DNA of 64,000 nucleotides from contig NZ_BAJW01000001.1 of NCBI RefSeq assembly GCF_000613905.1, positions 1 through 64,000 on the forward strand. Direction: 5' to 3'. Source of the DNA: Acetobacter persici JCM 25330 (lineage in GTDB: Bacteria > Pseudomonadota > Alphaproteobacteria > Acetobacterales > Acetobacteraceae). Of this stretch, positions 1 to 8,304 are shown one piece after another; position 1 is the first letter of the stretch, and each line of letters starts with the position of its first letter. Below the pieces are notes generated by a model. It was not told the origin of the DNA, did no database searches, and saw only the letters and a program-made list of their open reading frames with translations. The translations under genes were made by a program, and so were the position numbers.

Positions 1-1
1 C

Positions 2-1018
2 GCGCGCGTTGAGGTGCCCGGCTACCCCGACGGCGATTTTCCCGATCCGCTGTCCTGGCTGGTCGATGAGGAACGCCGCGCCGGCTTCGAGCAGCAGGGC
101 GCGCAGTTCGAGACCACGCAATATCTCACCTTCTGCTATCTCGCCCCGCCCGAGCGCGCGGCCAGGGCCAGCCGGGTGCTCTATGAGCGCGACGGCGAGA
201 GCGGTGTCGACTGGTCCGAGGTGCTGGCCGCGTTCCGAGACGAGACCGACCGGGTGTTCGATCTGCTGGCCACCCTGATGCCCGAGTGCGTCTGGCTCGA
301 TGACGCCGGCACACTGGCCTATCTGCATGGCACCATTTCCACCCACGGCAACCACCCGGTCGTGGTGCCGGAGGTGCCATTCTATCTCGATGGTCTGCTG
401 CCGGATTGCGACCTGACGCCGGGGATCGCGCCGCTGCTGGGGCGCAGCCATTTGCGCACCCTGACCTTGCGCGGCCTGCCGGACAGCACCTGGCCATTGC
501 TGCTCGATGAGCTGAACCGGCTGCCGCTGGCCAGCCGCTGGGTGGTGCGCTGGCTGCCGCTCGACAAGGCCGAGGCGCAGAAGGAACTGGGCAAAAAGCG
601 TCGGCATTGGTGGGCCAAGCGCAAGGGGATCGCCGCCCTGCTACGCGAGGTGATCTGGCAGCAGGAAACCAGGCTGGTTGACAGCGACGCCGAGAACCAG
701 TCGCGCGATGCCGACGCGGCGCTGCAGGAACTCGGATCGGATGCGGTCAGTTTCGGCTATTTCACCGCCACCATCACGGTCTGGGACGAGCGCGAATCCC
801 AGGTTGCCGAGAAGGTGAAGCAGATCGGCCGTGTCGTCCGGGGCAAGGGCTTCGTCGCGGTCGAGGAAACCCTGAACGCCGTCGAAGCCTGGCTGAGTAG
901 CCTGCCGGGTCAGTGCTACGCCAATGTGCGGCAACCGCCGGTAACGACCGATCAGGACACCTCGTTTATCTTCGAAGGATTTGACCTCGAACACCTCGAA
1001 TTTAGCGGCGAGAGGTGA
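2..1018 (+). pseudogene. trbE: Conjugal transfer ATPase TrbE, truncated at both visible ends
   Basis: The frame is open to the left edge, so the gene begins outside the window. The readable part matches the N-terminal half of TrbE/VirB4-family ATPases of type IV conjugation systems: the PDGDFPDPLSWLVDEERR segment, the FYLDGLLPDCDL segment and the QCYANVRQPPVTT segment near residue 310. In intact TrbE (roughly 800 residues) the Walker A/B ATPase domain follows this point. Here TrbE similarity stops at about 938-949 and a short unrelated tail runs to the TGA at 1018. Without the motor domain the product cannot energise transfer. The break coincides with the C-terminal fragment of a reversed hypothetical gene, so it is a rearrangement junction rather than a base error. 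GC looks higher here than in the rest of the window. TrbE identity is confident; decay is directly visible. Confidence -1.
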
Positions 1019-1075
1019 CGTATCCTTATTCAATCCTTTCAAGCGAAATAGCCGTGCATTCTTCCGGCAATACAA
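935..1075 (-). pseudogene. C-terminal fragment of a hypothetical protein (separated by inversion)
   Basis: The minus strand encodes a protein-like stretch, read as LYCRKNARLFRLKG, then KFEVFEVKSFEDKRG and LIGRYRR, that has no start of its own. It abuts the trbE breakpoint. If the segment 1068-1591 is flipped, the main body of the hypothetical gene now on the plus strand (1075-1591) reads straight into this fragment through the shared heptamer TGTATTG, giving the junction ALY-CRKNARLF. I infer that both pieces belong to one gene of about 230 codons. The function of the family is unknown to me. Confidence -1.
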
Positions 1076-1608
1076 ATCAGGGAAGCCGCTGGCCCCAGGC
1101 CGAGATCCCGAAACTCGCCCGTAGAATCCTGGAAACGGCGAAGGGCCCAAAGTCCCTCTGGACCAAATGGAGCTCGGATCGCGAAGATGTCATCAAACGC
1201 GCGGCCGATGTCTGGATCCCTCTCGACGATTTGAGGGAGGCTCTGAATGTACTCCCCGGCGAAAATCTGACCGCGACTGATGTTGAACAACGACTCAATG
1301 CAGTTCGCTCTGAACTTGGAGGCTACACCCACGGGCCTGATGAAACGCTAAAAGAAGAGGCGTTTACGGCTTACGCCACCGAGAAGGCCAAGGGCACGGA
1401 GTTCATTGCTCTCCTGGGATGGATGGAAGACTGGATGTGGGGTGCCGAGGAGATTCTACGACGAAAACAGACCGAAGAGCGTCAACGGCGTATTGAGCAG
1501 GAAAGGCGACAAGCCGAGGCACGGCTACGCTCAGGTGCCGACAGCCCTTGGACTCCGTTGGAAATTTCAGCGGTGGACGCGCGCTGTATTGGCGCAATAG
1601 GTAAATGA
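1015..1608 (+). pseudogene. Body of a hypothetical protein, inverted relative to its ends
   Basis: This open frame (GTG at 1015, overlapping the stop of the trbE remnant) encodes a soluble, charged, mostly helical protein with a basic coiled stretch RRKQTEERQRRIEQERRQAE near its end. I do not recognise the family. The segment SRWPQAEIPKL to SGADSPWTPL looks genuine, but the first about 20 residues and the last about 15 do not. One G appears to be missing at 1560-1561; restoring it gives WTPLGNFSGGRALY. That runs into the minus-strand fragment 935-1075 when the segment is inverted. On the other side the frame joins a GTG at 1632 on the minus strand. Best explanation: a single gene split by inversion of its middle. 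As it stands the product is probably non-functional. Confidence -1.
1068..1591. repeat. Putatively inverted 0.5-kb segment bounded by short inverted repeats
   Basis: CAATACA at 1068-1074 and its complement TGTATTG at 1585-1591 bound the segment; allowing one mismatch the match extends to ten bases outward (CGNCAATACA). Flipping the segment restores a continuous frame across both ends: minus-strand GTG at 1632 through AAT-ACA into AAT-CAG-GGA on one side, and CTG-TAT-TG into C-CGG-AAG on the other. One G must be added at 1560. The repeats are too short to name a recombinase site, and no invertase gene is visible in the window. Confidence -1.
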
Positions 1609-1857
1609 TCTCGTGCAGCCTTTGTTCGTCACTCATGGCATTCATGACGCTTCTGCTTGGGGTCTGAATAATTGACTTGGTCGATTGCCGGGTGTTGTCC
1701 CCTTCGTCGGGAGGGGCAACGCCTCAGATTATCAAAATGCAGGCTGATCGAGAATCGTTCCCGCTGAAGGCCTGCAACGTCATGTGTGCTGCGATGAATG
1801 GACAATTGAGAGTGTAATTTTCTTGCCAATTTTTGCCATAACGAATAAGGTGTCGGC

Positions 1858-2100
1858 ATGAGTACGATGAACATCTCGCTTCCGGAGACCATGAAAAGCT
1901 TCGTTGACGAGCAGGTCGTCGGACGCGGCTTCGGGACCAGTAGCGAATATGTGCGCGAACTGATCCGTCGGGATCAGGATCGACAGCACCTGCGTGCGCT
2001 GCTGATTGAAGGCGCTTCGTCTCCTGCCACAGTGCCGGCGGATACCGGTTATTTCGACCGGCTGCGCGAGCGTGCGCTCCGCACTGCTGGCAAGGAATGA
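1858..2100 (+). CDS. parD: ParD-family antitoxin (ribbon-helix-helix)
   Basis: An 80-residue protein starting MSTMNISLPETMKSFVDEQV, typical of ParD/CopG antitoxins. It has an N-terminal ribbon-helix-helix DNA-binding strand and helices (about residues 1-45, including the TSSEYVRELIRR segment) and a C-terminal tail that wraps the toxin. In this family the antitoxin neutralises ParE and represses its own promoter. An AAGG sits 8 bases before the ATG. The stop overlaps the start of the toxin gene by four bases (ATGA), so the two are translationally coupled. Such modules are common on plasmids and integrated elements, which fits the trbE remnant to the left. Confidence -1.
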   Translation: MSTMNISLPETMKSFVDEQVVGRGFGTSSEYVRELIRRDQDRQHLRALLIEGASSPATVPADTGYFDRLRERALRTAGKE

Positions 2101-2432
2101 CAGGCCGACTGGTCGTTCCGCGCGGACAGGCTGATCGGGATGTCGAGCAGGCGGTTGATTACTATGCCGCCGAGGCGGGTGAGGCCATTGCAATGGGCTT
2201 CATCGCGGCATTGCAGAGCGCTTTCATGTTCATCGGAGACTATCCGGATGCGGGATCGCTCCGTTATGCCTATGAACTGGACCTGCCGGGACTGCGAGCC
2301 CATCGCGTGAAAGATTATCCTTACCTCGTGTTCTATCTTGAGCGTGAGAATCGCGTTGATGTCTGGCGCGTGCTGCATGCGCGCAACGATATTCCGCTCT
2401 GGATGAGCGATCCAAATGCAGAAGACGTGTAG
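2097..2432 (+). CDS. parE: ParE/RelE-superfamily toxin
   Basis: A 111-residue protein of the ParE/RelE fold: an N-terminal helix pair with the VEQAVDYYAAEAG segment, then beta strands containing LRAHRVKDYPYLVFYL and VDVWRVLHARNDIP, the usual C-terminal signature of ParE toxins. Family ParE proteins poison DNA gyrase; a ribosome-dependent mRNase role (RelE-like) is the alternative and cannot be excluded from sequence. It overlaps parD by four bases. It appears intact, so this may be an active stabilisation module even though the neighbouring transfer genes have decayed. Confidence -1.
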   Translation: MTGRLVVPRGQADRDVEQAVDYYAAEAGEAIAMGFIAALQSAFMFIGDYPDAGSLRYAYELDLPGLRAHRVKDYPYLVFYLERENRVDVWRVLHARNDIPLWMSDPNAEDV

Positions 2433-2864
2433 TCCTGTGAGCGGCCGTTCCTTCGACTGAGCGGTACCGCTTCAGCGCAGGTAAGCCGAGCATCTGTCTT
2501 GATTTAAGGTGTTAAACTTCAGATATTGCGTAATTATATTGCCGCCTGAAGTAAATGTGGGTATCGGTGCTTGCGTGCCCCCGCAACCAAAACCCCACTA
2601 AATTCTAATCACTACAGCCAGCCCGCTTCCCTCAGGCGGGATTTTTGCGTTGCACTTAATCTCCCAGCAAATCCATAAAGTCCATCACACTCTCCCAGAG
2701 CAGAAATGCTATCTCAAATTCTCATCCAAAACAGAAATGAGAAGGGAAAATGTGAAACCATGCTGCACAGAAAAGCAGGGGTCGAAAAACCCTACTGTTT
2801 TTAAGCCTGAAAAATTGTGCAAAAGACTGAGGCGGTAATTGCGATCTGCTGAGAGTATTATTGT
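2433..2864. other. Intergenic region with a structured segment, no gene
   Basis: This 432-base gap holds no convincing coding frame. At 2557-2598 there is a nested stem: outer GTGGG/CCCAC and inner TTGCG/CGCAA closing a TGCCCC loop. A terminator-like hairpin follows 24 bases later. This could be the 3' end of a small RNA, a leftover attachment site, or chance. The region also marks the change from the high-GC mobile-element remnant to the resident sequence. The right part (2650-2864) is AT-richer and presumably holds the IclR gene promoter. Confidence -1.
2622..2646 (+). terminator. Rho-independent terminator-like hairpin
   Basis: Stem CCCGC (2622-2626) pairs with GCGGG (2636-2640) and is followed by ATTTTT. 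It lies 190 bases after parE and directly after the structured segment 2557-2598, so it may end either parDE or an unannotated small RNA. Confidence -1.
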
Positions 2865-3599
2865 ATGAACGGTAGCGGTGTCGGTGTTCTCGATAAATAT
2901 ATGGAACTGCAGAAGCAGCTTGCACGCGTTTCCAAAGGCCTGACAGCGCAGGAGCTCGCCCGTTTGACGAGTATGGATCGTGGAACGGTTCATCGGTTGC
3001 TCAAAGCAATGATCTATTGGGGGCAGGTGGAAGCAGAACACGGCATATACCGTCTGGGGGGAGGGTGCTTACTGCCCGCCAGTGCGTATCTGACGCGCCT
3101 GCCTTTGCGCCGCGTTGCACTTCCCTACACAATTGATTTGCAAAACGTCATTGCGGACCGCCCCGCCATTGTATCTGTCGCCCTGCCTGTGGGGGATCAG
3201 ATTGTTCTGATCGAACGCATGTGGACGGCGGCAACACCCTTTAATGTTGTGGCCGATCTGGATGATAAATTCGCCATGGATCGCTGCACAAGTGGACGCG
3301 CCATTCTGGCGACCTACCCTGAGGAACGGGCGCGGGAGACATTGGGAAAGGAACGGTATGAAAATATATCGCCCAGAATACAGGAAATTATGAAGGCTGG
3401 CGGCTACTCCTTCGGGCGGAGTGAGCAGCGCGAGGGCTTATCGTCCATGGGTTACCCCATTCGTCACGGGCAGGAGGCTGCCGTTGGGGCGCTGGTGATA
3501 GCCGGATTGGAGATGGATGCTGTGTTGCAGGTCTCATCTCCTCTGGCGCAACATCTCCAGCGTGCCTGTAAGGGTATTTCAGAACAGCTTTTTGGCTGA
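2865..3599 (+). CDS. IclR-family transcriptional regulator
   Basis: A 244-residue regulator with the two IclR domains. The N-terminal winged helix-turn-helix (about residues 5-65) contains LTAQELARLTSMDRGTVHRL. The C-terminal effector domain (about 75-240) contains the family-typical CTSGRAILA and the REGLSSMGYPI segment. IclR proteins commonly control catabolic operons for aromatic or small organic acids and bind an inducer in the C-terminal domain. It sits tail-to-tail with the acyl-CoA ligase/ADH operon (15 bases apart). Its likely target is the divergent promoter region at 6140-6269, where a GTTC/GAAC palindrome occurs. The ATG has no strong ribosome-binding site. Family assignment is firm; the inducer is unknown. 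Confidence -1.
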   Translation: MNGSGVGVLDKYMELQKQLARVSKGLTAQELARLTSMDRGTVHRLLKAMIYWGQVEAEHGIYRLGGGCLLPASAYLTRLPLRRVALPYTIDLQNVIADRPAIVSVALPVGDQIVLIERMWTAATPFNVVADLDDKFAMDRCTSGRAILATYPEERARETLGKERYENISPRIQEIMKAGGYSFGRSEQREGLSSMGYPIRHGQEAAVGALVIAGLEMDAVLQVSSPLAQHLQRACKGISEQLFG

Positions 3600-3613
3600 G
3601 CACGCGCTGGCAG

Positions 3614-5110
3614 TTAGGCTTCTAAAAGTTTAAGCAGCTTAGCCTGTTGCACCTTGCCGTAATGAGAACGTGGCAGGTGCGACACAAAAAGGATTTGTTT
3701 GGGCACTTTGTGCCGGGACAGCCGCTGTTTGCAGTGCAGGATAAGGTCTGCTTCTTGGATATGGGTATCGGCGTGCAGGACAATTGCCGCGCAGACGCGT
3801 TCTCCCCATTCTGGATCAGCCGCGCCAAAAGCATGTGCCTCAGCAACACCGGTGTGGGAGAGCAGACATTCCACCACTTCCGAGGGCTGGATGGACATCC
3901 CACCAGATCGAATAATTTCTTTGCTGCGGCCAACAATTTTAAGAAGGTGCGTGTCGACCATCACGCCCAGATCTCCTGTTGCCAGCCAGCCATCCTGTAA
4001 TACGGATGCCGTTTTTTCTGGTTGCTTCCAGTATCCCGCCATCAGGTGCGGGCCACAAATTTCCACCTCTCCTGCGTTAAGAGGGAGGATGGTGGCGGAC
4101 AGACGAACCTGCACCTGCCGGAGTGGGAAGCCTACCGCTCCAATAGAGTTTCCGGCGGCATGCAGAGCAGTCAGTTCCGGGGCAGGCAGGTAAAAGCTCC
4201 AGGGCGCTTCGGTCATGCCGTAAAGAATGCTTAGCCGCGGGCCAAGCAGAGACATGGCTTTCTCAAGCAGTTCTGAGGGCAGCGAGGCCGCACCCACGTC
4301 GAGCGAGCGGAAAAAAGGAAGCGTTCTCCGGCTTTCAGGAACGTCAGCCTGTTCCGCAATATGCTGCACGAGACGGGCAATCTGTGTCGGGACAAGTGAA
4401 CTATAGGCGGCTTTGGTCGCCTCAAGGAGAGAGAAAAAGGTTGCGGGGTTAAACCGCCCTCCCAGCACCACACTCCCCCCGTGGCACAGATGCGCCAGCA
4501 CGGAGACTGAGGCAATGGGCCACAAAGGCCGGACGTTTAACAGTACGTCCCCAACGTCTGTCGGGCGCGCCAGTCCGATATTGTTCACAATGGCATTCAG
4601 GCTGCCCTGCGTGTGCATAACCGCTTTTGGCTGTCCTGTTGTGCCCCCCGTATAATTGAGAGATGCCAGTGTGGATAGAGCAGTTTTTGATACGGTGAGT
4701 GCTGTTGGCGCGTCTGATATCGGCCAACTTGTAAGAAGAGAAACACAGGTGACCCCTGCTGCCTGCTCTGCCAGTTCCGCATGCGTAGGGTCATGAAGCA
4801 GAATGGCAATATCGGCGTCGCTGATTTGATTCCGTAATTCCTCAACGGAAAGAGAAGGGTCAAACGGCACGCGCACATAACCGCAAACCATGCTGCCGTA
4901 ATCGGCAATCAGATAGGGAATGCTGGCATCAGCCAGAATCCCAACCCGTGCGCCGGGTGTTACGCCCTGTGCCGCCAGAAACGCCCCAAAGCCCTGTAAA
5001 GCAGTCTGCATATCCGCAAAGGAAAGCGTCTGGCCTGTAGCGGGTTCATGGAGTGCAACCGTATCAGGCCATCGGGCTGCGGCATTCGAAAAAAGATTTT
5101 GCACGCTCAT
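3614..5110 (-). CDS. AMP-dependent acyl-CoA synthetase/ligase
   Basis: A 498-residue member of the ANL superfamily, which adenylates a carboxylic acid with ATP and transfers it to CoA. Visible motifs are the P-loop YTGGTTGQPKAVM (about residues 153-165), YGMTEAP, the hinge segment TGDLG and GRSKEIIRSGG, and the C-terminal catalytic lysine region YGKVQQAKLLK. It is slightly shorter than typical long-chain synthetases, which fits a short-chain, aromatic or branched acid substrate. It starts four bases after the end of the ADH gene, so both form one operon. Divergent enoyl-CoA hydratase and monooxygenase genes suggest one degradative pathway. The exact substrate cannot be told from sequence. Confidence -1.
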   Translation of the reverse strand: MSVQNLFSNAAARWPDTVALHEPATGQTLSFADMQTALQGFGAFLAAQGVTPGARVGILADASIPYLIADYGSMVCGYVRVPFDPSLSVEELRNQISDADIAILLHDPTHAELAEQAAGVTCVSLLTSWPISDAPTALTVSKTALSTLASLNYTGGTTGQPKAVMHTQGSLNAIVNNIGLARPTDVGDVLLNVRPLWPIASVSVLAHLCHGGSVVLGGRFNPATFFSLLEATKAAYSSLVPTQIARLVQHIAEQADVPESRRTLPFFRSLDVGAASLPSELLEKAMSLLGPRLSILYGMTEAPWSFYLPAPELTALHAAGNSIGAVGFPLRQVQVRLSATILPLNAGEVEICGPHLMAGYWKQPEKTASVLQDGWLATGDLGVMVDTHLLKIVGRSKEIIRSGGMSIQPSEVVECLLSHTGVAEAHAFGAADPEWGERVCAAIVLHADTHIQEADLILHCKQRLSRHKVPKQILFVSHLPRSHYGKVQQAKLLKLLEA

Positions 5111-5114
5111 GTTT

Positions 5115-6139
5115 TTACCACCCGCTTAAAATAATGCGGCCGTTCACCTGCCTTGCTTCCAGAAGTGCATGGGCTTGCGCCGCCTGCGTAAAGGGCATGA
5201 CGTGGTCAATCTGCGGGCGGACAAGGCCTGCGGAAATCATGGCGAGAGACTGGCTGACTTCATCCAGCGTGGCGCTGCCAGACCCCTGCACACGGAGCCT
5301 GCGCCCGATCAGCAGACCGGGTGAGACTTCGGCAGGTGCCGGAGCGATATTGCCCAGCACCACAATGCGTCCGCCCATGCCTGTTGCCCGCAGGGTTTGG
5401 GGGAGGGTGAGGCCCAGATTCTCCATGGCAACATCCACACCGCGCTTACCGGTCTGGTTCCACACCGCAGCACTGTAGTTTCCATCGGGTGCCACTATGA
5501 CTGAGGATGCTCCAAGTTCTTCCAGTCTGCTGGCTTTTGCAGGGTCCCCTGTCACGGCAAGAACCTGCGCCCCCAGCGCGCGGGCAATCTGGATCTGATG
5601 CACACCCAGCCCTCCGCTGGCCCCGTTGACCAGAACAGTCTCGCCCGCAGTCAGTCCGGCCTGTGAGACAAGTGCCCGCATGGCGGTGCCAATAGGGCAG
5701 GACGCAAGGGCGGCGTGTTGAAACGTGACATTATCCGGGATGCGGATGGCGGAGACGGCGGGCAGGCGAATATACTGGGCGTAAGCGCCTTCCGTATCCA
5801 CGGCGGGGAGAGAGACGGCGCGGCACAGGTCTTGCCGCCCTCTCAGGCAGTCCCGGCATTGTCCGCAAAAGCGGCGTTGATAGCCGGTTATGCGGTCCCC
5901 GACGCGCAGCGTGGTTACGGCGGCCCCCGTTCCCACAACGCGGCCCGCCACTCGTGACCGAGGATAACCCCCTTAGGGGCTCCTGCCAGTTTGCCTGCTC
6001 TGTGCAGCAGGTCATGGTGGCACACCCCTGCGGCTTCAACCTGCACAAGCACATCATGCGCACCAGCCTCAGGTGTAGGGACGTCTTCCAGCCTGAGTTG
6101 AGAGGGACCGCCAAAGTCCGAAAGGATAATTGCTTTCAT
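5115..6139 (-). CDS. Zinc-dependent alcohol dehydrogenase / quinone-oxidoreductase family (frame broken)
   Basis: Medium-chain dehydrogenase family. The N-terminal part (6139 to about 5950) has MKAIILSDFGGPSQLRLEDV, the zinc-ligand segment GVCHHDLLH and ILGHE. The rest (to 5115) has the four-cysteine structural zinc lobe CGQCRDCLRGRQDLC and the Rossmann segment NGASGGLGVHQIQIA. The two halves are in different frames. Adding one base at 5950-5951 (plus-strand CCACTC to CCACCTC) restores GHEVAGRV and gives 341 residues, the normal family length. I treat this as one gene with a probable sequence error. It would oxidise an alcohol or reduce an aldehyde/enone with NAD(P). First gene of the operon with the acyl-CoA ligase. 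Confidence -1.
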
Positions 6140-6157
6140 TGTTACAGTCCTGATATT

Positions 6158-6174
6158 TGTTCATATAACGAACA
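6158..6174. promoter_or_regulatory. Candidate operator palindrome in the divergent promoter
   Basis: TGTTC (6158-6162) and GAACA (6170-6174) are separated by seven AT-rich bases, between the divergently transcribed ADH/ligase and enoyl-CoA hydratase operons. A further GAACAT follows at about 6179. The position and symmetry fit an operator for the nearby IclR protein; this is inference. Confidence -1.
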
Positions 6175-6269
6175 TAAAGAACATAATATAAACTTTTTAT
6201 ATTCCACATCGAAAAATGTTGCTATGGCTAATTTAACGAATCGGAATCATGCTTAATTCGGGATAAACC

Positions 6270-6968
6270 ATGATAGATAGTGCTATTCAGTCCGGTGTTC
6301 TCACCATCACTCTCAACCGTCCTGACCGGTTGAACGCGCTGGACAGTCACGACAAAGCAGCACTGGGGCGTATCTGGCATGAAGCACTGCATAATTCCGC
6401 AGTCAGAGCCGTGGTTTTGCATGGTGCGGGAGAGAGGGCGTTCTGTGCAGGGTCCGACCTTAAGGAAATCACTGCAACGCAGCAGGTGGCGACAACAGAT
6501 GTGCTGGCCTCCTGTATTCCCGGTGTTGCGGAAGACTTTACCAAACCCGTTGTTGCGGCCCTGCACGGTCATGTCATCGGGTTAGGGATAAGCATCGCCA
6601 TGTATTGTGATTTTCGGATTGCAGCGCCCGGAACCCGTTTTCGTTTTCCTGAGGTCGAGCATGACATGCTCTCCGGCTTCAGCGCGATAGAGTTGCCCTC
6701 GCTGATCGGAGAGGCCGCAGCGCTGGATATTATGCTGACGGGCCGCAGCTTTGATGCTGAAGATGCGCAGCGCATGGGGCTGGTGTCTTCCCTTGCACAG
6801 GATCCGCTGGCAGAGGCCACAGCTCTCGCCACACGCCTGGCAGGTTTGCCGACATCCGCCATGGCATGGAGCAAGCAGCTGCTGCTGGCTGAGCGGCGTG
6901 CGCGGCTGGACAGGCATTATGCGCTGGTTGATCAGGCCAGACTGGAAGTCGGTCGATATGAGCAATGA
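6270..6968 (+). CDS. Enoyl-CoA hydratase/isomerase family protein
   Basis: A 232-residue crotonase-fold protein. The oxyanion-hole segment ERAFCAGSDLKEI (about residues 53-65) and the second oxyanion/trimer segment GHVIGLGISIAMYCDFRIA (about 93-112) are clear, followed by RFRFPEVEHDM with the expected acidic residue. It is about 25 residues shorter than the usual 255-260, mostly at the C terminus. Members hydrate or isomerise acyl-CoA intermediates, which fits the acyl-CoA ligase encoded on the other strand. It begins the rightward operon; its stop overlaps the MFS start by 11 bases, so translation is coupled. Confidence -1.
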   Translation: MIDSAIQSGVLTITLNRPDRLNALDSHDKAALGRIWHEALHNSAVRAVVLHGAGERAFCAGSDLKEITATQQVATTDVLASCIPGVAEDFTKPVVAALHGHVIGLGISIAMYCDFRIAAPGTRFRFPEVEHDMLSGFSAIELPSLIGEAAALDIMLTGRSFDAEDAQRMGLVSSLAQDPLAEATALATRLAGLPTSAMAWSKQLLLAERRARLDRHYALVDQARLEVGRYEQ

Positions 6969-8304
6969 GGATCTGACTCCTGCCGGAGTGGCAGAGGGCG
7001 CTGTTTTCCGGCGTGTGGCGTGGCGTCTTATGCCGTTCCTGTTCATCTGCCTTGTGTTTAACTGGCTGGACCGCGTGGCTGTCAGTTTTGCGCATCTTCA
7101 GTTCGGTGCGGATCTGCATATCAGCGACACAGCTTTTGGTCTGTCTGTCGGCCTTTTTTCAGCCGGTTATCTGCTGTGCGAAATTCCGAGTAATCTGGTC
7201 ATGGAGCGGTGGGGGGCACGCAGAACCCTCGCCCGGATCATGATTATTTGGGGACTGGTGACTGTTGGTATGGCATTCGTGCAGGGGCCGTACTCCCTGT
7301 ATGGCATGCGCACTTTGCTGGGGATGGCGGAAGCCGGGTTTTTTCCCGGTGTCATTCTTTATCTGACGTACTGGTTCCCCAGCGCTTACCGCGCCCGCAT
7401 TACGTCAGGCTTTATCATGGCGATTGCTGTGTGCGGGATCGTCGGGGGGCCGAGTGCAACCTGGATCATGACCCATCTGGCCGGGCTCTGGGGCTGGCAC
7501 GGGTGGCAATGGCTGTTTCTGCTCGGGGGGCTCCCGCCGGTTGTTGCAGGATTTCTGGCCTTTGGCTGGCTGGCTGATAAGCCTGATAACGCACGCTGGT
7601 TAAAGAAGAATGAGAAAATAATCATTCAGCAGGCCATGGTACGCGAACCGTCCGCAACCATTCGTCCCGTCCGGGCTTCTCTTGTCAGTGCGTTTTCCAA
7701 CCGTACAGTCTGGTTACTGTCGCTGAGCTACTGCCTTACCATTACGTGCACGGGGAATGTCGTCAATTTCTGGGTGCCGTCGCTCCTGCGTGCCGCAGGG
7801 GTGCAGAACCTGCAACAGCTTGGTCTTTTAAGTGCCTTGCCGCATGGGGTGGGTATTGGGGCGATGCTACTGGCCTGCCGACATTCAGACCAGCATCAGG
7901 AGCGGCGCTGGCATTTCGCGCTGGGCGGAGCACTGGCTATGGCAGGCATGCTGGCTCTGCCGTGGATAGCGCACGGAACGACAGAAACCCTCTTTTTCCT
8001 GACTGTTATGGTTGCAGGCTATCTGATTGCAACAGCAATTTTCTGGAGTATTCCCGCAGGCTTGTTGCCAGCGCAGGACCGGGCCATTGGTTTTGCGCTG
8101 ATCAATTGCTGCGGCCAGATCAGCAGCATGCTTGTGCCGGTTTTAATTGGTTTTCTCAAAACGCGGCTGGGTGGGTTTGAGGTCGCTTTGAGTCTTGTCA
8201 GCCTCTTTGTGGGGCTTGGCGTGATTGTCATGCTTGCCATGACCGCCCGTACGGCGCGCCTTCCGGTCTCTCAGCCTTATTCGGTAATGGATTCACAGTC
8301 ATGA
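6958..8304 (+). CDS. MFS transporter, anion:cation symporter-like
   Basis: A 448-residue, 12-helix carrier. I chose ATG 6958 (MSNEDLTPAG) because an upstream in-frame extension reads through the antisense-like end of the hydratase and has no membrane signal. The loop between helices 2 and 3 has RWGARRTLARI, and the first half contains FFPGVILYLTYWFP, a hallmark of the anion:cation symporter (phthalate/hydroxyphenylacetate permease) family. These carriers bring organic anions across the inner membrane by proton symport. It overlaps both neighbours, and with the TonB receptor downstream it could form the full import path for the operon's substrate. Confidence -1.
   Translation: MSNEDLTPAGVAEGAVFRRVAWRLMPFLFICLVFNWLDRVAVSFAHLQFGADLHISDTAFGLSVGLFSAGYLLCEIPSNLVMERWGARRTLARIMIIWGLVTVGMAFVQGPYSLYGMRTLLGMAEAGFFPGVILYLTYWFPSAYRARITSGFIMAIAVCGIVGGPSATWIMTHLAGLWGWHGWQWLFLLGGLPPVVAGFLAFGWLADKPDNARWLKKNEKIIIQQAMVREPSATIRPVRASLVSAFSNRTVWLLSLSYCLTITCTGNVVNFWVPSLLRAAGVQNLQQLGLLSALPHGVGIGAMLLACRHSDQHQERRWHFALGGALAMAGMLALPWIAHGTTETLFFLTVMVAGYLIATAIFWSIPAGLLPAQDRAIGFALINCCGQISSMLVPVLIGFLKTRLGGFEVALSLVSLFVGLGVIVMLAMTARTARLPVSQPYSVMDSQS

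Noticed and set aside
6751-6957. N-terminal extension of the MFS transporter to 6751
   Set aside because: It overlaps the hydratase coding sequence in another frame, is rich in Trp/Arg/Cys and has no membrane-protein character.
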